Below are positions 35,523 through 47,434 of a stretch of 64,000 nt of DNA, in pieces. The notes under the pieces were generated by a model that saw nothing but the letters and a program-made list of their open reading frames with translations, searched no databases and was not told where the DNA came from. Source of the DNA: Synchiropus splendidus. Taxonomy: Eukaryota > Chordata > Actinopteri > Syngnathiformes > Callionymidae. The stretch spans positions 1,094,063 to 1,158,062 of the forward strand of contig NC_071348.1 in NCBI RefSeq assembly GCF_027744825.2, read 5' to 3'. The translations under genes and the position numbers were made by a program. Numbering within the stretch: position 1 is the stretch's first letter; each line of letters begins with the position of its first letter.

Positions 35523-35675
35523 CTAACAAAGCTTCTCTATGACCAGCGCTAAAATGGCCGCTGCCAGAGCAACTGCGATCCCAAGCTTCTTCAAGGCCTC
35601 TGTGTCCAGACCTGAAGACCAGGTGAGTCCAGGTGAGGTGGAGGGAGGATGTCGGACGCCGTTCGCCGTCTGCAC
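35523..35675 (-). CDS. cdkal1: cdkal1, last coding exon: linker and C-terminal tail anchor
   Basis: The exon opens after a good acceptor (minus-strand TTGTTTTCTTCCGCAG, AG at 35676-35677) in phase 0 and ends at TAG (35523-35525), giving 50 codons. Residues 1-28 are a polar Pro/Ser/Thr-rich linker beginning VQTANGVRHP. Then ALKK precedes a hydrophobic run of about 17 residues (LGIAVALAAAILALVIE) ending in KLC. CDKAL1 is a tail-anchored endoplasmic-reticulum protein, and its human form also ends in a single hydrophobic segment with a short basic tail. The primary sequence here is not conserved with human as I recall it, so the assignment rests on phase match with the preceding exon, strand, topology and position. 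Expected to be inserted post-translationally with its enzyme domains facing the cytosol. RNA evidence for the 47.3-to-35.7-kb junction would settle it. Confidence 0.8.
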   Translation of the reverse strand: MQTANGVRHPPSTSPGLTWSSGLDTEALKKLGIAVALAAAILALVIEKLC

Positions 35676-37168
35676 CTGCGGAAGAAAACAATCATAAAGG
35701 AACTGAAGTTTTTTCTCGATAAAACACTGCTGTACAGAGACATTATCTGTCGTCTCAAATGCAGAGCCAAAGTTCAAGTTCCGTTCTAGTTTCGTATCGT
35801 CCTGTTCCACTTAAGTTGCATTTACCATCGAAGCTACTATTTCTGCCAAGCAGAGACTCTAATCATCCTTTTTTACTGCTTGTTACAGTACCTTGATGAT
35901 AAAAGTTGGCTGCAGACTGACATCATCAGTCCAACGTGTTGCACGACAAGCTTCAAAACCACAGCAGAAAACGGTGTATTTTGCATCGCAGGCTTTTCCT
36001 CAAGTGTGTCGTTCCACGGACAGAGGATATAAAAGAAAAGAGCTTGCGTTTCAGCTACAAGTGAAGGCAAAAGTGCTGCTTCATGTTCGCGTGACACCAC
36101 AGCATCCCTGTCACTCTCAAGACAGCGTTCTGAAGAAAGTACCCGGTCTCAGCAGTAAAAACAACGAAGCTAAACACCAAGAAGGAGCCTTCACCGTCAT
36201 TCATATCGACGGCTGCCGCCTGATGTCTGGCAGCGGAGCCTCTTCACAAAGTGCCATTTCTCAGTCGATGGGATTCAGCAGACGCGTCTGCATATGTAGC
36301 TACCGACTGGGCGTCTCCACCTGGCTCATTGACGCCGCCGCTGTTTGATTACACATTTATTTTGTTTTATCTGCAGGAATTGATCAGAATAGACATACAG
36401 AGGTCAGCAGGAGAAGAGGATGAGAGGCCAGACGGCTGGAGAGAGAATTGATGCGGCGACCTTGTGCTAGTGGCTGCATGACAGTTGGTCAAATGCCTCA
36501 TCACCATAAAGGTAGATTATACAGGCGGATATTGAGCCATCGATCCGCGCCCTTCTCCAAGAACCTTTCATCAGGTTGGCTGGGGAAGTGCGCAGGGTGG
36601 GCTTCCATATCTGGCAGACTCATCTTCTCACTCCATCCTTCTAGGACCTGCGTGTCTCCCTTCATCTTTAGTTCATTCCAGATCGACCCTTTGCTTCAGT
36701 TGGAGGTGGAAGGCACGACAGGATTTGGCTGTAATGTTGTTAATATATTTACGTACCCTCATCGGCCTGCTGGACTTTTCATACGCCATTAACTATTAAC
36801 ACCAGTTATTGACTGGGAGAAAAATATGGATGTCTGAATGAGTTTCTGGCCCGAGACGCTTCACTCCTTTTCAACTCCAGGCTTTGCTGGTTTGATATCC
36901 AACATAGGCGCGATCGGACACTGAAGGCAGGTGTGAGGCAAGGTTCTTATCAGGACGTTGTGGGGAACAACGCGTCTTGATTCCGCTGCCTCCGTCAGAT
37001 GGCTGCTGAGTGACTTGACTTGTCTTGTGAGGGACAGCATCCCTCCTTCTCTCACCTGTTACATAAACCTGAGGCCAAACTTCACGTAAGACCTTCACTG
37101 GAACGTGTAAGAGAAGCGATTGTGTTCCACCAGTGGGAGAGTAACTTGAAGCAGACTTCCCGGCCTGT

Positions 37169-37194
37169 TCTCCTCCTCCTCCTCCTCCGCCGCC
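37169..37194. repeat. (TCC)n then (GCC)n microsatellite
   Basis: About six TCC units followed by GCCGCC. It explains the Arg/Glu/Gly-rich minus-strand frames around it. Confidence 0.9.
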
Positions 37195-39602
37195 CACACG
37201 TGTTGCCGGCACATGGCCGTGCAGTGGAGCAGCTGTAGCGCTCTACCTGGCTGCGCTGCTCCGTCCTCTCCGCGGCAGTGAACGCTCGCCACCCACTCTC
37301 CACCTCGCCGTTCCTTATGAATTGTTTCCTCTGTTGTCGAGCACAATGGAGGACGGATACTATAACTGACTACGCCTACATGACACATCCAGAAGTCCCT
37401 TCCAGGAGCTGCAGACAATACCTGGAGGTGGAAACAGTATCAGAGCCGGGATGACACATTTGCTCGGCTTGGCTATCATCACACTCCCCGGTGGGGAAAG
37501 CAATACGCTTGTTAGGAATTCCTTGAAAAACTTTCCTCCGTCAGGGAACACGGTGCGTCGGTGTTACGCTGATATTACGAGGGCGGCGCTGGATTTCAAA
37601 GACCATTCGCATCCAGGAGTGGAAGTCTGAAGCAATCTCAAATGCTGCGTTGCCACTTGGATGATTAAAAGCCTGTGGACTGTCATGGGAAGATTTCTTC
37701 AGATGCATCAGCACCACAACACTCTGGGTCCATGCTCATCTCAGTGGAATGTCTAGGGTTCCACTGGGGCTTAACTCACGATGGGGCATCTTTCCATTCA
37801 ACGATCCAGGCTCCACTTGAACCCAGGGCAGAATAGTACAGTGATTCCCCGCCACGTCGAAGCTGACTTCTCACCGACTTGTCAGAGGAAGATGCTCAAC
37901 TACCAGAGTGAAAGTGCTCCAGAGTTTAACAAGACGGTGTGAAGCGTGGTGTTCAGGGAACAGCAGGTAAGAGGTGGCCAGGTTCGGCATAAGGGCAGGT
38001 TTGACGTGATTCGACCTCACAGCTAAGCTTGTTGTTCGTACGGACACACTACCACATTCAGAACTCATCGACATTGAGATGAACGTGAAGGAGCTCTTGT
38101 TTGACCAGTCGTGGCCGGTGTGTCCAAAGGTTGAAGACACCCAAACGGACCGTCCGGTAGAGAAACCCAAGCTATCGCTCAGTGTAGCCCAAGAAAGTGT
38201 GGACCTCACAATCGCTGTTGGTTCCTCAGCTCAGACTCAGGTGAAAGTCACGAGGAAAGGAAAGTGCTGAGGGAGGAGCACACCGATGAAACAAAGGAGG
38301 CAGTTGAGCGGCGTGCTGGCAGGCCCCGAAACCGCCTTCCTCCATATCCATCTATTTATCTTTCTCTGCAGGCGTCCACTAGCAACAGGGTTCCTCCAGA
38401 AGCTGAATAGAACAGTCGAAAAATCTATTACTAGTTGGGAGGATAAGTGAAAATCCTAGCCAGAAGGTGCGTGTCAGCACAGTGGGAGCGCCAGGAGAAC
38501 AAGAGAGCCAGCCGAGTGAAGTGCAAACCTTAGAAATGAGGGGGAAGACGGACAGGAAGTGAAGGGAAAGTAAGAGCTCTCAAAGATGGCTCGCCACCTG
38601 CGACTCAGCATGCGGGGTTCGGGGCCTGTGTGGGGAACCGTGGGGTTCTCTGCCCGCAGCAGTGGAGGGGCACAACAATAATCCTCCTGAAAACCATCTA
38701 ACACATCACCAGGGGTGAGGAGGGCCACAGCCAGGCACTCTCTCCCTTCAAGGTCTGAGACAGTCAAACGCCCCTCTGGCTCTTAAAAACACTCCAACGC
38801 TCCAATTACACACAGGCCTCAGGGAAGAAAAGAAAATCCCTAAAAATCAGTCCGGGAGCTGACACGGGCCTCGCCGGCGCGCGCACGCACACACGCACTG
38901 CGCTACACTCTGTGACACGCACAACACGTCACTAGAGCCAGGGAGCACAATGCACACTGGTCACATTTCTCACATGATCCTGGCCAGCTGTCAGTGTCAC
39001 TCGAGACTCTGCCAGTGTGTGAGCGAGTGTGTGTGGGTGGAGGAACAGATATAGTTACAGCTCCTTAGTCACGGGTGATTTGACAAAGCCACACTGACAG
39101 TCACAATGAGCCGCAGTTGTATTTACAACCCGACAATCAGGCCTGCTGAGGAATTAAAAAGTGACAGCGAGTGTTTATTTGAGCCCAAACCTCTGAGAGA
39201 AAGCAGTCTGGCCTCTCCAGTGTAGAGGGTTTCTGCGATGGCTACAACAACAGAATGTGAACTGGAGCGGGCCGGAGTGGAACCTGAGCTCCCCGCCTCG
39301 CTCAACTGTCGCCTGAAATTCAGCCTCAAGTGAAGAAACCGCCGGTGCTGCCGCGGCAGACTTCGCCGGTGTGTTACACGCAAGCTTTGACTAGTCAAAC
39401 ACAGTTGTGTAACACGGCTTCCTGCTGCTTCACATGTATGGATGTTGGCTGTGTGACACTGTTTCCATGATCATTTGCGTCGACGGGTCAACCTTCAGGT
39501 CCAAATCACATCCTGCAAGTGTCACAAACACACCTCAAGGATTATTCCTTTTCTGGTGAGATCATCATTGTTGCTAGCCAGAGAGCTAACCAGTCAATTT
39601 AT

Positions 39603-39802
39603 CACACACACACACAAGCATTTCCTTCCCCAGCCTCATCCTGAACCTAACCATCCAAAACACATGGCTCACCTTCACCAGGACTCTGAACCAAACCTAA
39701 ACCCAAATATAATGTTATGTTGTATTTACAGAATTGAGGCTTAGCCTTGGAGGGTCCAGCCAAATTGGCCCCCACAAAGTAGGATAAACAAGCCCACACA
39801 CG
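39603..39802. repeat. Fish dispersed repeat, copy A
   Basis: Opens with a short CA run and CAGCCTCATCCTGAACCTAA, continues through ACCTAAACCCAAATATAATG, and ends CCCCCACAAAGTAGGATAAA followed by a CA run. It resembles a common fish repeat with CCTAACC strings next to a GTCCCCACAAAGATAG-type end. It is similar along most of its length to copy B nearby. Confidence 0.5.
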
Positions 39803-39830
39803 TTTGTCTTCCTCTCATACATTAACATAA

Positions 39831-40495
39831 TGCTTTCCCCAGCCTCTCCCACTAAGCCAGACCTGGGCAAGGTGCGGCCCAGGGGCCATATGTGGCCCTC
39901 TGCCTGTGTTTTGGCGGCCCTCATGGGGTCAGACTAAAACTATACATCTGACAAGTTGCTTCCGTTTTAGCCAGCTCTAATTCAACAGTAATAATAATAC
40001 AACACATTCATGACTGTCATTATAGTTTTATCCTCAAAATCTGTTAAAATACAATTGTATCTTTTTATCTTTGATGGTCCATAGTTTCATTATGATTTCT
40101 ATTCATTTAAGAAGAATGCAAAATGTTATTTTCATAGGTTTCATGCCACATTTATACTTCTTAATATCTCTATCCTTGCTTCCATGTGGTACAGTATGGT
40201 TCATTTGGTCCTTGTAACTTTTTTTTTCCCATCACGTTTCGTAGTCATCGCCGCCTTTCTTTTGGCACGATGGCCCCTCACAACAGTCACACTTTATCAT
40301 GGGGCCCTTTAGAAACCTAACCATGCTAAACAAATAACTGAACCCTAACTCAAACCCAGTTATATTAACCCAGCTATTTTGTCAGAATGAGACTTACCAA
40401 AGTGAGGACCGGCCAAAATGTCTTCACTCTGTTGATTAAAAACCCATACAGGTTCTCACAAAGATAGAAGTGCAAGAAACACACAGACACACACA
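39831..40495. repeat. Fish dispersed repeat, copy B, interrupted
   Basis: The left arm TGCTTTCCCCAGCCTCTCCC (39831-39850) matches the start of copy A, and the right arm (about 40312-40495) resumes with ACCTAACCATGCTAAAC and ends TCTCACAAAGATAGAAGTGC plus a CA run. The arms are split by about 450 bp beginning with a hAT-like end at 39858. The simplest reading is insertion of a DNA transposon into copy B. Confidence 0.45.
39858..40311. mobile_element. hAT-like DNA transposon fragment
   Basis: Starts CAGACCTGGGCAAGGTGCGG and continues GGCCCAGGGGCCATATGTGG, the GGGCAA...CGGCCC...GGGCC pattern of vertebrate hAT (Charlie-type) termini. No matching inverted end was found near 40311 and no transposase frame exists. 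It is probably a non-autonomous or truncated copy. The right border is set by where copy B resumes. Confidence 0.4.
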
Positions 40496-41139
40496 AGTCC
40501 GCAGCAAACAACTCCTCAACTCTCTGACATCATGTTTTTCCTTTTAATTCAGCCATTTGAGAGCAGAGGCAGCTTCTATCGCTGCTTTACAAATCACTTC
40601 CTACTTTCAGAGACTCATTGAAGAACGTTCGTGCTCCAATGACACCTGACTAACGCACACACGCTGGTGCATTAAGGTGCTCTTTCATTAATGTGTTTAC
40701 AGCTGCAGCAACTATAACATATTTCAATGTGCATGTGTCAAACCGCTGACAGATGCAGGAACACGGCAGATGCTTTCAGGCGCCGCGGAGAGGTACAATT
40801 ACTCTCCTCCGACCTCCTGTGTGCAGATCATCGCATGCACGTACTCTGCTGGACAGAAAAAAAGACAAGGACGTCGACATATTGAATAGAGGCGGCATAA
40901 AAGCCTCAGCCATCGTGCACACGCTGTCAGGTTACGAGTGCATGTGGCACAGCGGAGCACCATCTACTCCTCTCACAAAGAAAAACATCTCCGGTTACCT
41001 CGGTGGTGTTGAGTCTCTGGCGCAGATGAGGTCAGAGGTGCCCGACCAGCAGGCTGGAGGAGGAGCGGAGCGTCGTGCCACTCATCCATCCCCAACGCTG
41101 CCTCACTTTTAATCATTGCACGGCATCATTGGAACAGGC

Positions 41140-41420
41140 TGAGTCACCCAGGTGAGCGATTCAGAGTCGCTTCAGGTCAGAAGGACTCAGTCAGGTGAGT
41201 GTGACTCAGCAATTAGTGACCTGGCTACTGCCAGTGTGATTCAGCAACACAAATCAAATCCATTTGTCATAAAACTCTCAGATATGTGCAACCAAACAGC
41301 CACGCCACCACATGACTCGAGCACGCAAGTCACACCGAGTCACACAGCGTGTGCGATTCAGCCATCCCACATATCAGATCCATTGGCGCAGCAGCGCGTG
41401 CGCACTACAGCACTTCCTCT
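41140..41420. repeat. TGACTC/GATTCAG-rich degenerate repeat
   Basis: Contains at least ten GAGTCA, TGACTC, GATTCAG or AGTCAC strings at irregular spacing, including a perfect AP-1 type TGACTCA near 41205. Related texture is seen at 29040-29540, 42600-42790 and 25380-25760. It could be a diverged tandem repeat family. Confidence 0.4.
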
Positions 41421-44400
41421 TGAGTAACTCATGTCAGAGACGGAGCTTCTTCTCCAACCTTTGGCCTGGACCAGGATGGAGGTGTTCACTGGAGTCACGG
41501 CCGCACGGCGGTTGAACCCAGGTTTCTGAGTCTCTCAAAGGTGACTGTGGAGCACAAGCCAAAAAACAGGGGCTCTCACAAAGTGTTGGCGAACACAGCT
41601 CTTTATTTACGGCTCAAGCGAAGATGCCAGCTCAGTGACGGAAGAGGCGTGTAAAACCTCCCAGCGCTTTAACTCAAGAGAAGAGAAGCGCAGCTGTGTA
41701 ATGCTGCGAGACGTTTTCGGGGGGGAAAAAAAAAGAAAACAGATATTTTCGATGGCTTAGCGTTCATTCCTGTGTTACTGCGACTGATACTCCTCAAGTT
41801 CAAGTCAAGTGCAGGCCATGTAATACAATCTGACAAGCTAAATGAAAAGCTGAAAATAGCTCCGCTCGTTGCACTGAAGTCAAAATAAATGATTTGCCTT
41901 AGTGAGTAAACAAAGCCAGGCGAAGGCCAAGCAAACCCTTTTGACTCGTCAGAGAAAAAAGCTCCAGTAAAAATAAACGGGACTATCAGGGGAGAAAAGC
42001 CTAGGAATCCATCTCACCTGAGTCAATGCAGGCGACAACTACAATGCATGACGCATCAACATCAAAGCAGCGGGTCATAACAGTTGCCTGTCAGCAAGGA
42101 GATTTAGTTTGGCGCTCAGTCGCTGTGTAGTTACCAGGGTATGTTTGCTCCATAAGCAAGAGTGTGTGCAGCCAGTGTTAGACATCGCCTGTGGCTACGG
42201 CACGTCTGCCAGGGCCGCTGTGACTCCCTGCCTTTATATACTGCATGTGTGTTGTCCTGTGTGGAGGGTGATGCAAAATAAAACCTTTCATTCTAGTCTA
42301 CACTTGAGCAACATCACATTGCTCTTCACACATATGTGAAGCCCACACAACACACCTCGCTACACAATAGAACAAGATATACAGTTGCACATAATTCGAT
42401 ATTTTTTTTTTTTGGAAATGTTTTGCACTCAATAAAGAAAACAAGTCACATCAACTAATGAGTCACAACACGGTGTTTGTTGAGTCTGTGGGATCAGGTC
42501 TGACTTGCTTCTGTTAAGTCACACACATGCAGGAAAGTCCCTATTACTCCAGTTCCTGTGGAGTTTGTGTAGTTTAAGTGAACATATCTAAGTGAGTGGC
42601 TCTGCATTTCGAGTCGAGAAGTGTCATTGGATGGCAACCTGCGTCGGGAACGTGGAAAGGCTTAGACCATGGAAAACCCCTCTGACTTAAAAACTTAGGA
42701 GCGAGTCGGCTGGGCTGAATCGCACACATCTAACTGAGCCGAGCGACTTGACCTAACCAGGGAGTAAGTCAGCCTTGACTGAACTGAAGCGCACACGTGT
42801 TGTTTGAACAGCAGGCTGCAGCAGTTTTTCACATTTAAATCAGCTGTTGGACATGAAAAGCGAGGATTGTGAAGTGAGGATGAAAACAACTGCAGTGAAA
42901 AGAAAGACATAGACAATCCCACAAGAGCACCGCAGGAGAATGAGGCGCACACTTGGGGAAAAATGAAAGACCTCCAAATGCAACGCTCTCGAGAAATATT
43001 CATTCATTCGCCATCTTCCTTGTATTTCTGTCAATCTGCGGACACAGAGAGGCGCTTGCTCAATGGCCCAGGCCCTCATTGGACATGTCTCTCCTTGTTC
43101 TATTCTCTGGCAGGGATGTCAATTTGCCGTCCAGTGGAAGGACCCGAGCAGTTTTCTTCTCTCCGCCATTCTCCCGCTCTCCTTGAGAAAGTATGCCGTG
43201 AAAGGAGCTGATTATTGGATGGCACTCAAGCTGCTTTTCTCTCTCCTGATCTCTCCGTCTACCTTGCTCCCTCTCTCATTCATGGTTGTTGTTTTTTTTT
43301 TCGCCTTGGCTGTCACACCGCCCCTCTTTTCTATCATTTAATTTCATCTGAGGATGAGGACTGGTGAAGATACTTTCTCATTTTCTTTCCTTTAGCGAGC
43401 TGTTGAGTGCTTTCTCTGCCATTGTGTCCCACTAAAAGACTCATTACTGTCCTTTCCCTCCCAGTGAAGGCCTGTTCCTCTGAATGACGGCTTGGCAGAT
43501 GGAGCAGACAGAGATGGCAGAAGAAAGGGAGACCCAAGGAGTTTGTTCCGTCCATGTCAATAAAAGCCAATTTCCCAGTCGGGCTCAGAAAACTTTATCC
43601 AGCGTGAAGTTAATACAAAGGAACACCAAGGTCTTTTGTGAATATGATTTATAACTAGACCAAAACACAGCCAGGAAAACAAGGACGGAGTCAGGAGATG
43701 TTTGCACACTTCAGAAGAGGAAAATATCGACGTGGAAACAACAAATTATGAGAAACAAAAGTATGACTGGATGGCTCTTTGTCTCTCGAGCATACTGAGA
43801 ACTGTCACGCAAGTACTCATGCCAGTGGAACTGCAGTGTTGGTGTACCCTCTACTGCAGAGTGGCAAACTCAAGAGTGCAACTAAACCTGTTGGAGAGTG
43901 GAATGATACAGTGGTGGGAGGTGGACAATGAAAGTCAGCTGGCAAATCAAGTGACGTTACATGGTTTCATATGAAATGGAAGATGCACCAAGTAGGTTCG
44001 GGAGGAGGTGACTGGCTTGCTGCAGCGCCCCCCGCTGAAAAATAGAGAAACGGAAGACTTCAACACCTGACGCCACATGACACATCCTCTCCAGTGATCA
44101 CACGGACCACAAATGAAGACACTTTCATTCCATTTTGTTCCATTAACATCAACAAAGTGAGACGGTACGGAGAGCAGAAATGCTCCTCCTGAACACCATC
44201 ATCACCTGGAATATTCCACCTCACTGATTCTGATGAAGGCCTCAAGGTCCACCGCTACTTCCTCCACTAGATTTGATTTCTATGTACATTAGTACACGTT
44301 TTTAGCCTCGTTTTAATAAGAACTAAATAATAATATCCATCACCAAAATACAATAAAAAATGTGACTCAACACAAGACTTATAATGTATAGAACAAAGAG

Positions 44401-44983
44401 TCATTGCTATCAGGATTTCAGTATGCAGAAACTTCATATTTCCCCAAAATACTTACAGACATGGACCATCAGGATACTGGCAAACCTCTTAAACACCTGC
44501 GATTCAATTAGTTACATTTTTTTTTTTCTATTCGTGAAAGAAACACAGACGCACACTGGCATCACTTAAGCTCAAAACCCTGTTCTTGTTTCATATTCTC
44601 ATGTTCTAGCTAATCTGACTGAGTGAATATCATTCCTAAACTGCTCTCCTCATCTCAGAGCATCAGCCCGCTGTAGTTGTGCGGCATATTTAGGGCCTCG
44701 TGTTTACCAGTGCAACTTTCCTCCAGAGTGGAAGAACAGCCCAGTCTTTCACACCTGCCCTGAGGCTGTGCGACACAGCGAGGTGTTTACCCAGCCATAT
44801 ACCATCCTCACCTCCACCCCTCCATCAGATATGTGCCATCAGGGCTTTGTACTCACTGTCCACTATAAGCTCCCTCCATTCAGAAGCAAAGCTTTGACAT
44901 GTCACTCATCCATAAATAAAGGCATCCATCCATCTAGCCAACCGTTCCTTCTGCAATTATCCCTCTTCCCAACTGTGGAATCA

Positions 44984-45352
44984 CATCTCTCTCTCTCGCT
45001 CTCCCTCCCTCTCTCTCTCCCTCCTTCCCTTCCTTCCTTCCTTCCTCCTTCCCTTCCTTCCTTCCTTCCTTCCTTCCTTCCTCCCTCCCTCCCTTCCTTC
45101 CCTTCCTTCCTTCCTTCCTCCTTCCCTTCCTTCCTTCCTTCCTTCCTTCCTCCCTCCCTTCCTTCCCTCCCTTCCTTCCTTCCTTCCTTCCTCCCTCCCT
45201 CCCTCCCTCCCTCCCTTCCATCCTTCCTTCCTTCCTTCCTTCCTTCCTTCCTTCCTTCCTTCCTTCCTCCCTCCCTCCCTCCCTCCCTCCCTTCCTTCCT
45301 TCCTTCCTCCCTTCCTTCCTTCCTTCCTTCCTTCCTTCCTTCCTTCCTTCCC
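44984..45352. repeat. (CCTT)n/(CCCT)n polypyrimidine tract
   Basis: About 370 bp of almost pure C and T on the plus strand, with only isolated purines (a G near 44999, an A near 45220). The units are CCTT, CTTC and CCCT. On the cdkal1 sense strand this is GGAA/GGGA repeats. The 261-, 202- and 166-codon frames across it encode only Ser/Leu/Pro or Gly/Arg/Lys/Glu repeats and are not genes. Confidence 0.98.
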
Positions 45353-45664
45353 ACCGTACTTTTATTTTCTCCTTCAGGATTATACATCTGCATGAAAGCA
45401 TCAGAGACAATCCAGACGTTAAGCACCTCATCACACAAGCTCTCTCTAGCTGCTCCCCTTTTTGAGTCTGTTTTCCTCCTGCTCTGCCAAAAGCCTGTAA
45501 TTATAGACACGGCGGAAAGGCATCGGGGTGAGAGTCTCAGAGCCTTGGCCTAATCACCCATTCACATCACACAGATATATAGCAGGCACAGTGTGCGGTG
45601 GACTCATGCAGAGACTGATAGATAATGGATGGTCTTCAAATATGTATAGGCAAGCCATCTGTGG

Positions 45665-45732
45665 AGTGGGGTGGGGGGTGGGGGGTGGCACATGGTATAC
45701 AGTATATATATATGTGTGTGTGTGTGTGTGTG
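45665..45732. repeat. G-rich run followed by (TA)n(TG)n
   Basis: GGGGTGGGGGGTGGGGGG at 45668-45685 is followed, after about 17 bp, by a TA run and an 8-unit or longer TG run (about 45703-45732). The G-run satisfies a quadruplex pattern on the plus strand. Confidence 0.9.
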
Positions 45733-47269
45733 AGAAGACGCGGAGCAGACAGTGAGAGGACGAACACAGTGGACACATCGATGCTGCCAAATGCCAACAA
45801 GCAAGGTCAACAATTACCAGGCTTCATCACATCAGTGAGAGCCACACATGCGCTTCATTAAACCTGGAAGATGGACGCTGTCGGAGCAGAGTGACATGGG
45901 GTCATCCGCCCAATAATTCATGGAGGGTAGATAGAAAAGTAATGAGAGAGACTTAGGGAGTGGACTGTGGGTTTAACAGTCAACTGGAAGGCCTTTCTGT
46001 GTTCAAGAGGATGCTTCCGATAGCAGTGGAGGAGCGAGCAATATTGATTATTGACTGGTTTTGGTGTCAGAAAACGTTTCACCGCGACTCCAAACTGACT
46101 CAGGAGTCATCAGAAATGAGTCCATCAGATGGACATGTGCGGAACTGTGGAGACAAAGAAAGGGAGGACAGATGTTTGGACCAGGAAGGTTGGAGATGAA
46201 GGAGGAAGACCTTCACAAGATCCTGCTGCACCTGGTTTTGCCTCTCGAGTTGACTAGTTCAGTAGCGATTGCTAGTTTTTAATGTCTATTTGAATCCCTT
46301 GTTCAGGGATTCATGTGCTAGTGACACAAACCTGACCAAAAGAGGAAGAAGACTGATTTGATGTGGACTGCAGAGGCCGCAAGGGAAGGCACAGGTAGGA
46401 CACCATGTCCATGACATTCAACATCTCTTCAGAACTTTTTTTTTTTTTTTTTGGTATGACAAAGCCGTTTCCGGGGCACCAGCATGAAACTGCGCTGCAT
46501 GTAGGTGCAGGCGTTGAAGCGGCATTAAAGGAAAATCAATAGTGAGAACGTCTTTCAAAGGCGAGCACATTTAGATAGCACGCATTCAGCACACAGGTGC
46601 GCCGCTTGGAACCACGGCAGACTTTATGAGGCTTCAAGTTTTACAAGGTCTGGTCTCTGGCTGCAGAACTTTTCATGGCAGAAGGAGGCGTCGCATGGCT
46701 TGCTGTGAATCCTCCTTCCTTTTATCTCCCTCATTGGAAGGCCCGGTCTCTTGATCGCCGCCCTCCCACCCCTCTCTTTCTGTCTTTTCTCGCCTCTTTT
46801 CTCTCGTCTGTCTGGCAGTAAAGGCTGATGGAGTGTGAAATTAGAAAGTGTATCATATTCTGCTCTGTGACTCAATGTCCTCAGCTATGAGCTACAGCTA
46901 GTCAGAGTGAAAAATAACATGCAGTGAAACAGATACATTAACATGCTTGTTATGTGTGACTGCACGTGTGTGCGCCTGACACGGGACAGTTAAGCCACTC
47001 TCCGATGATCTTCAGTGGCTTATCTGACGTCTGAAAATTTGAATGACATGCTGCACGCACAGGCACACAAAGATTGTCTCTCTTTTCTGGCGTTCATTTC
47101 CCACTGCAGAAGAAGGACCTTTCTTCAAGGGTTAGCGTTCATATTTTCAGAAAGGGCGAGTCAGAGCCACATGAAAACATCATATTGTGTTAGACTGGTT
47201 TCATCGGTCAGCGGGTCCAGGCTGGAGCCAGCAGCACGTGAAACAACTCCGAGCCGAGCGCGAGCTCAC

Positions 47270-47434
47270 CTGCGACAGCCCTGACACCTGTCCTTGCTCA
47301 AGTGGAGCAGCAATAGAAGGAGTGAAAGGCGTGCTGTCCTCCACCGGTCTGCCTTTCAGAAAGTGTTTTCCCGCCTCATATATGTCCACTTCAATCATTT
47401 TCCCTTTGAACTCTGACCTCTTGGGCACCAGCAC
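47270..47434 (-). CDS. cdkal1: cdkal1, penultimate coding exon: second half of TRAM domain
   Basis: Acceptor TCTGTCTTTCACAG|GTG and donor CTGTCGCAG|GTGAGC bracket 165 nt, 55 codons, phase 0 on both sides. The peptide begins [20 protein letters not shown] and continues [11 protein letters not shown], which I recognise as the CDKAL1 TRAM region (vertebrate form VLVPK...GKMVEVDIYE.GKHFMKGQPV). TRAM domains bind tRNA and follow the radical-SAM core in methylthiotransferases. The second half ([18 protein letters not shown]) corresponds to the conserved post-TRAM segment. Reading through the donor would add 22 codons before a stop and give a form without the membrane tail. Confidence 0.95.

Larger units (their letters stand above)
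35676..47269 (-). other. cdkal1: cdkal1 last intron, 11.6 kb
   Basis: Bounded by donor CAG|GTGAGC (minus strand, 47264-47272) and the acceptor at 35676-35677. It holds no further coding exon I can recognise. Contents: a plus-strand frame at 35893-36348 without family resemblance, a TCC repeat (37169-37194), a nested repeat cluster (39603-40495), TGACTC-rich segments (41140-41420, 42600-42790), a 0.37-kb polypyrimidine tract with adjacent G-rich and TA/TG runs (44984-45732), and an oligo-T run at 46437-46452. Confidence 0.75.

Noticed and set aside
35893..36348. 151-codon plus-strand frame just upstream of the last cdkal1 exon
   Set aside because: Antisense intronic, mixed composition, no domain and no conserved splice sites.
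44768..45553. 261-codon plus-strand open frame, with 202- and 166-codon frames opposite
   Set aside because: All three are translations of the CCTT/GGAA tract; low-complexity peptides with no gene structure.
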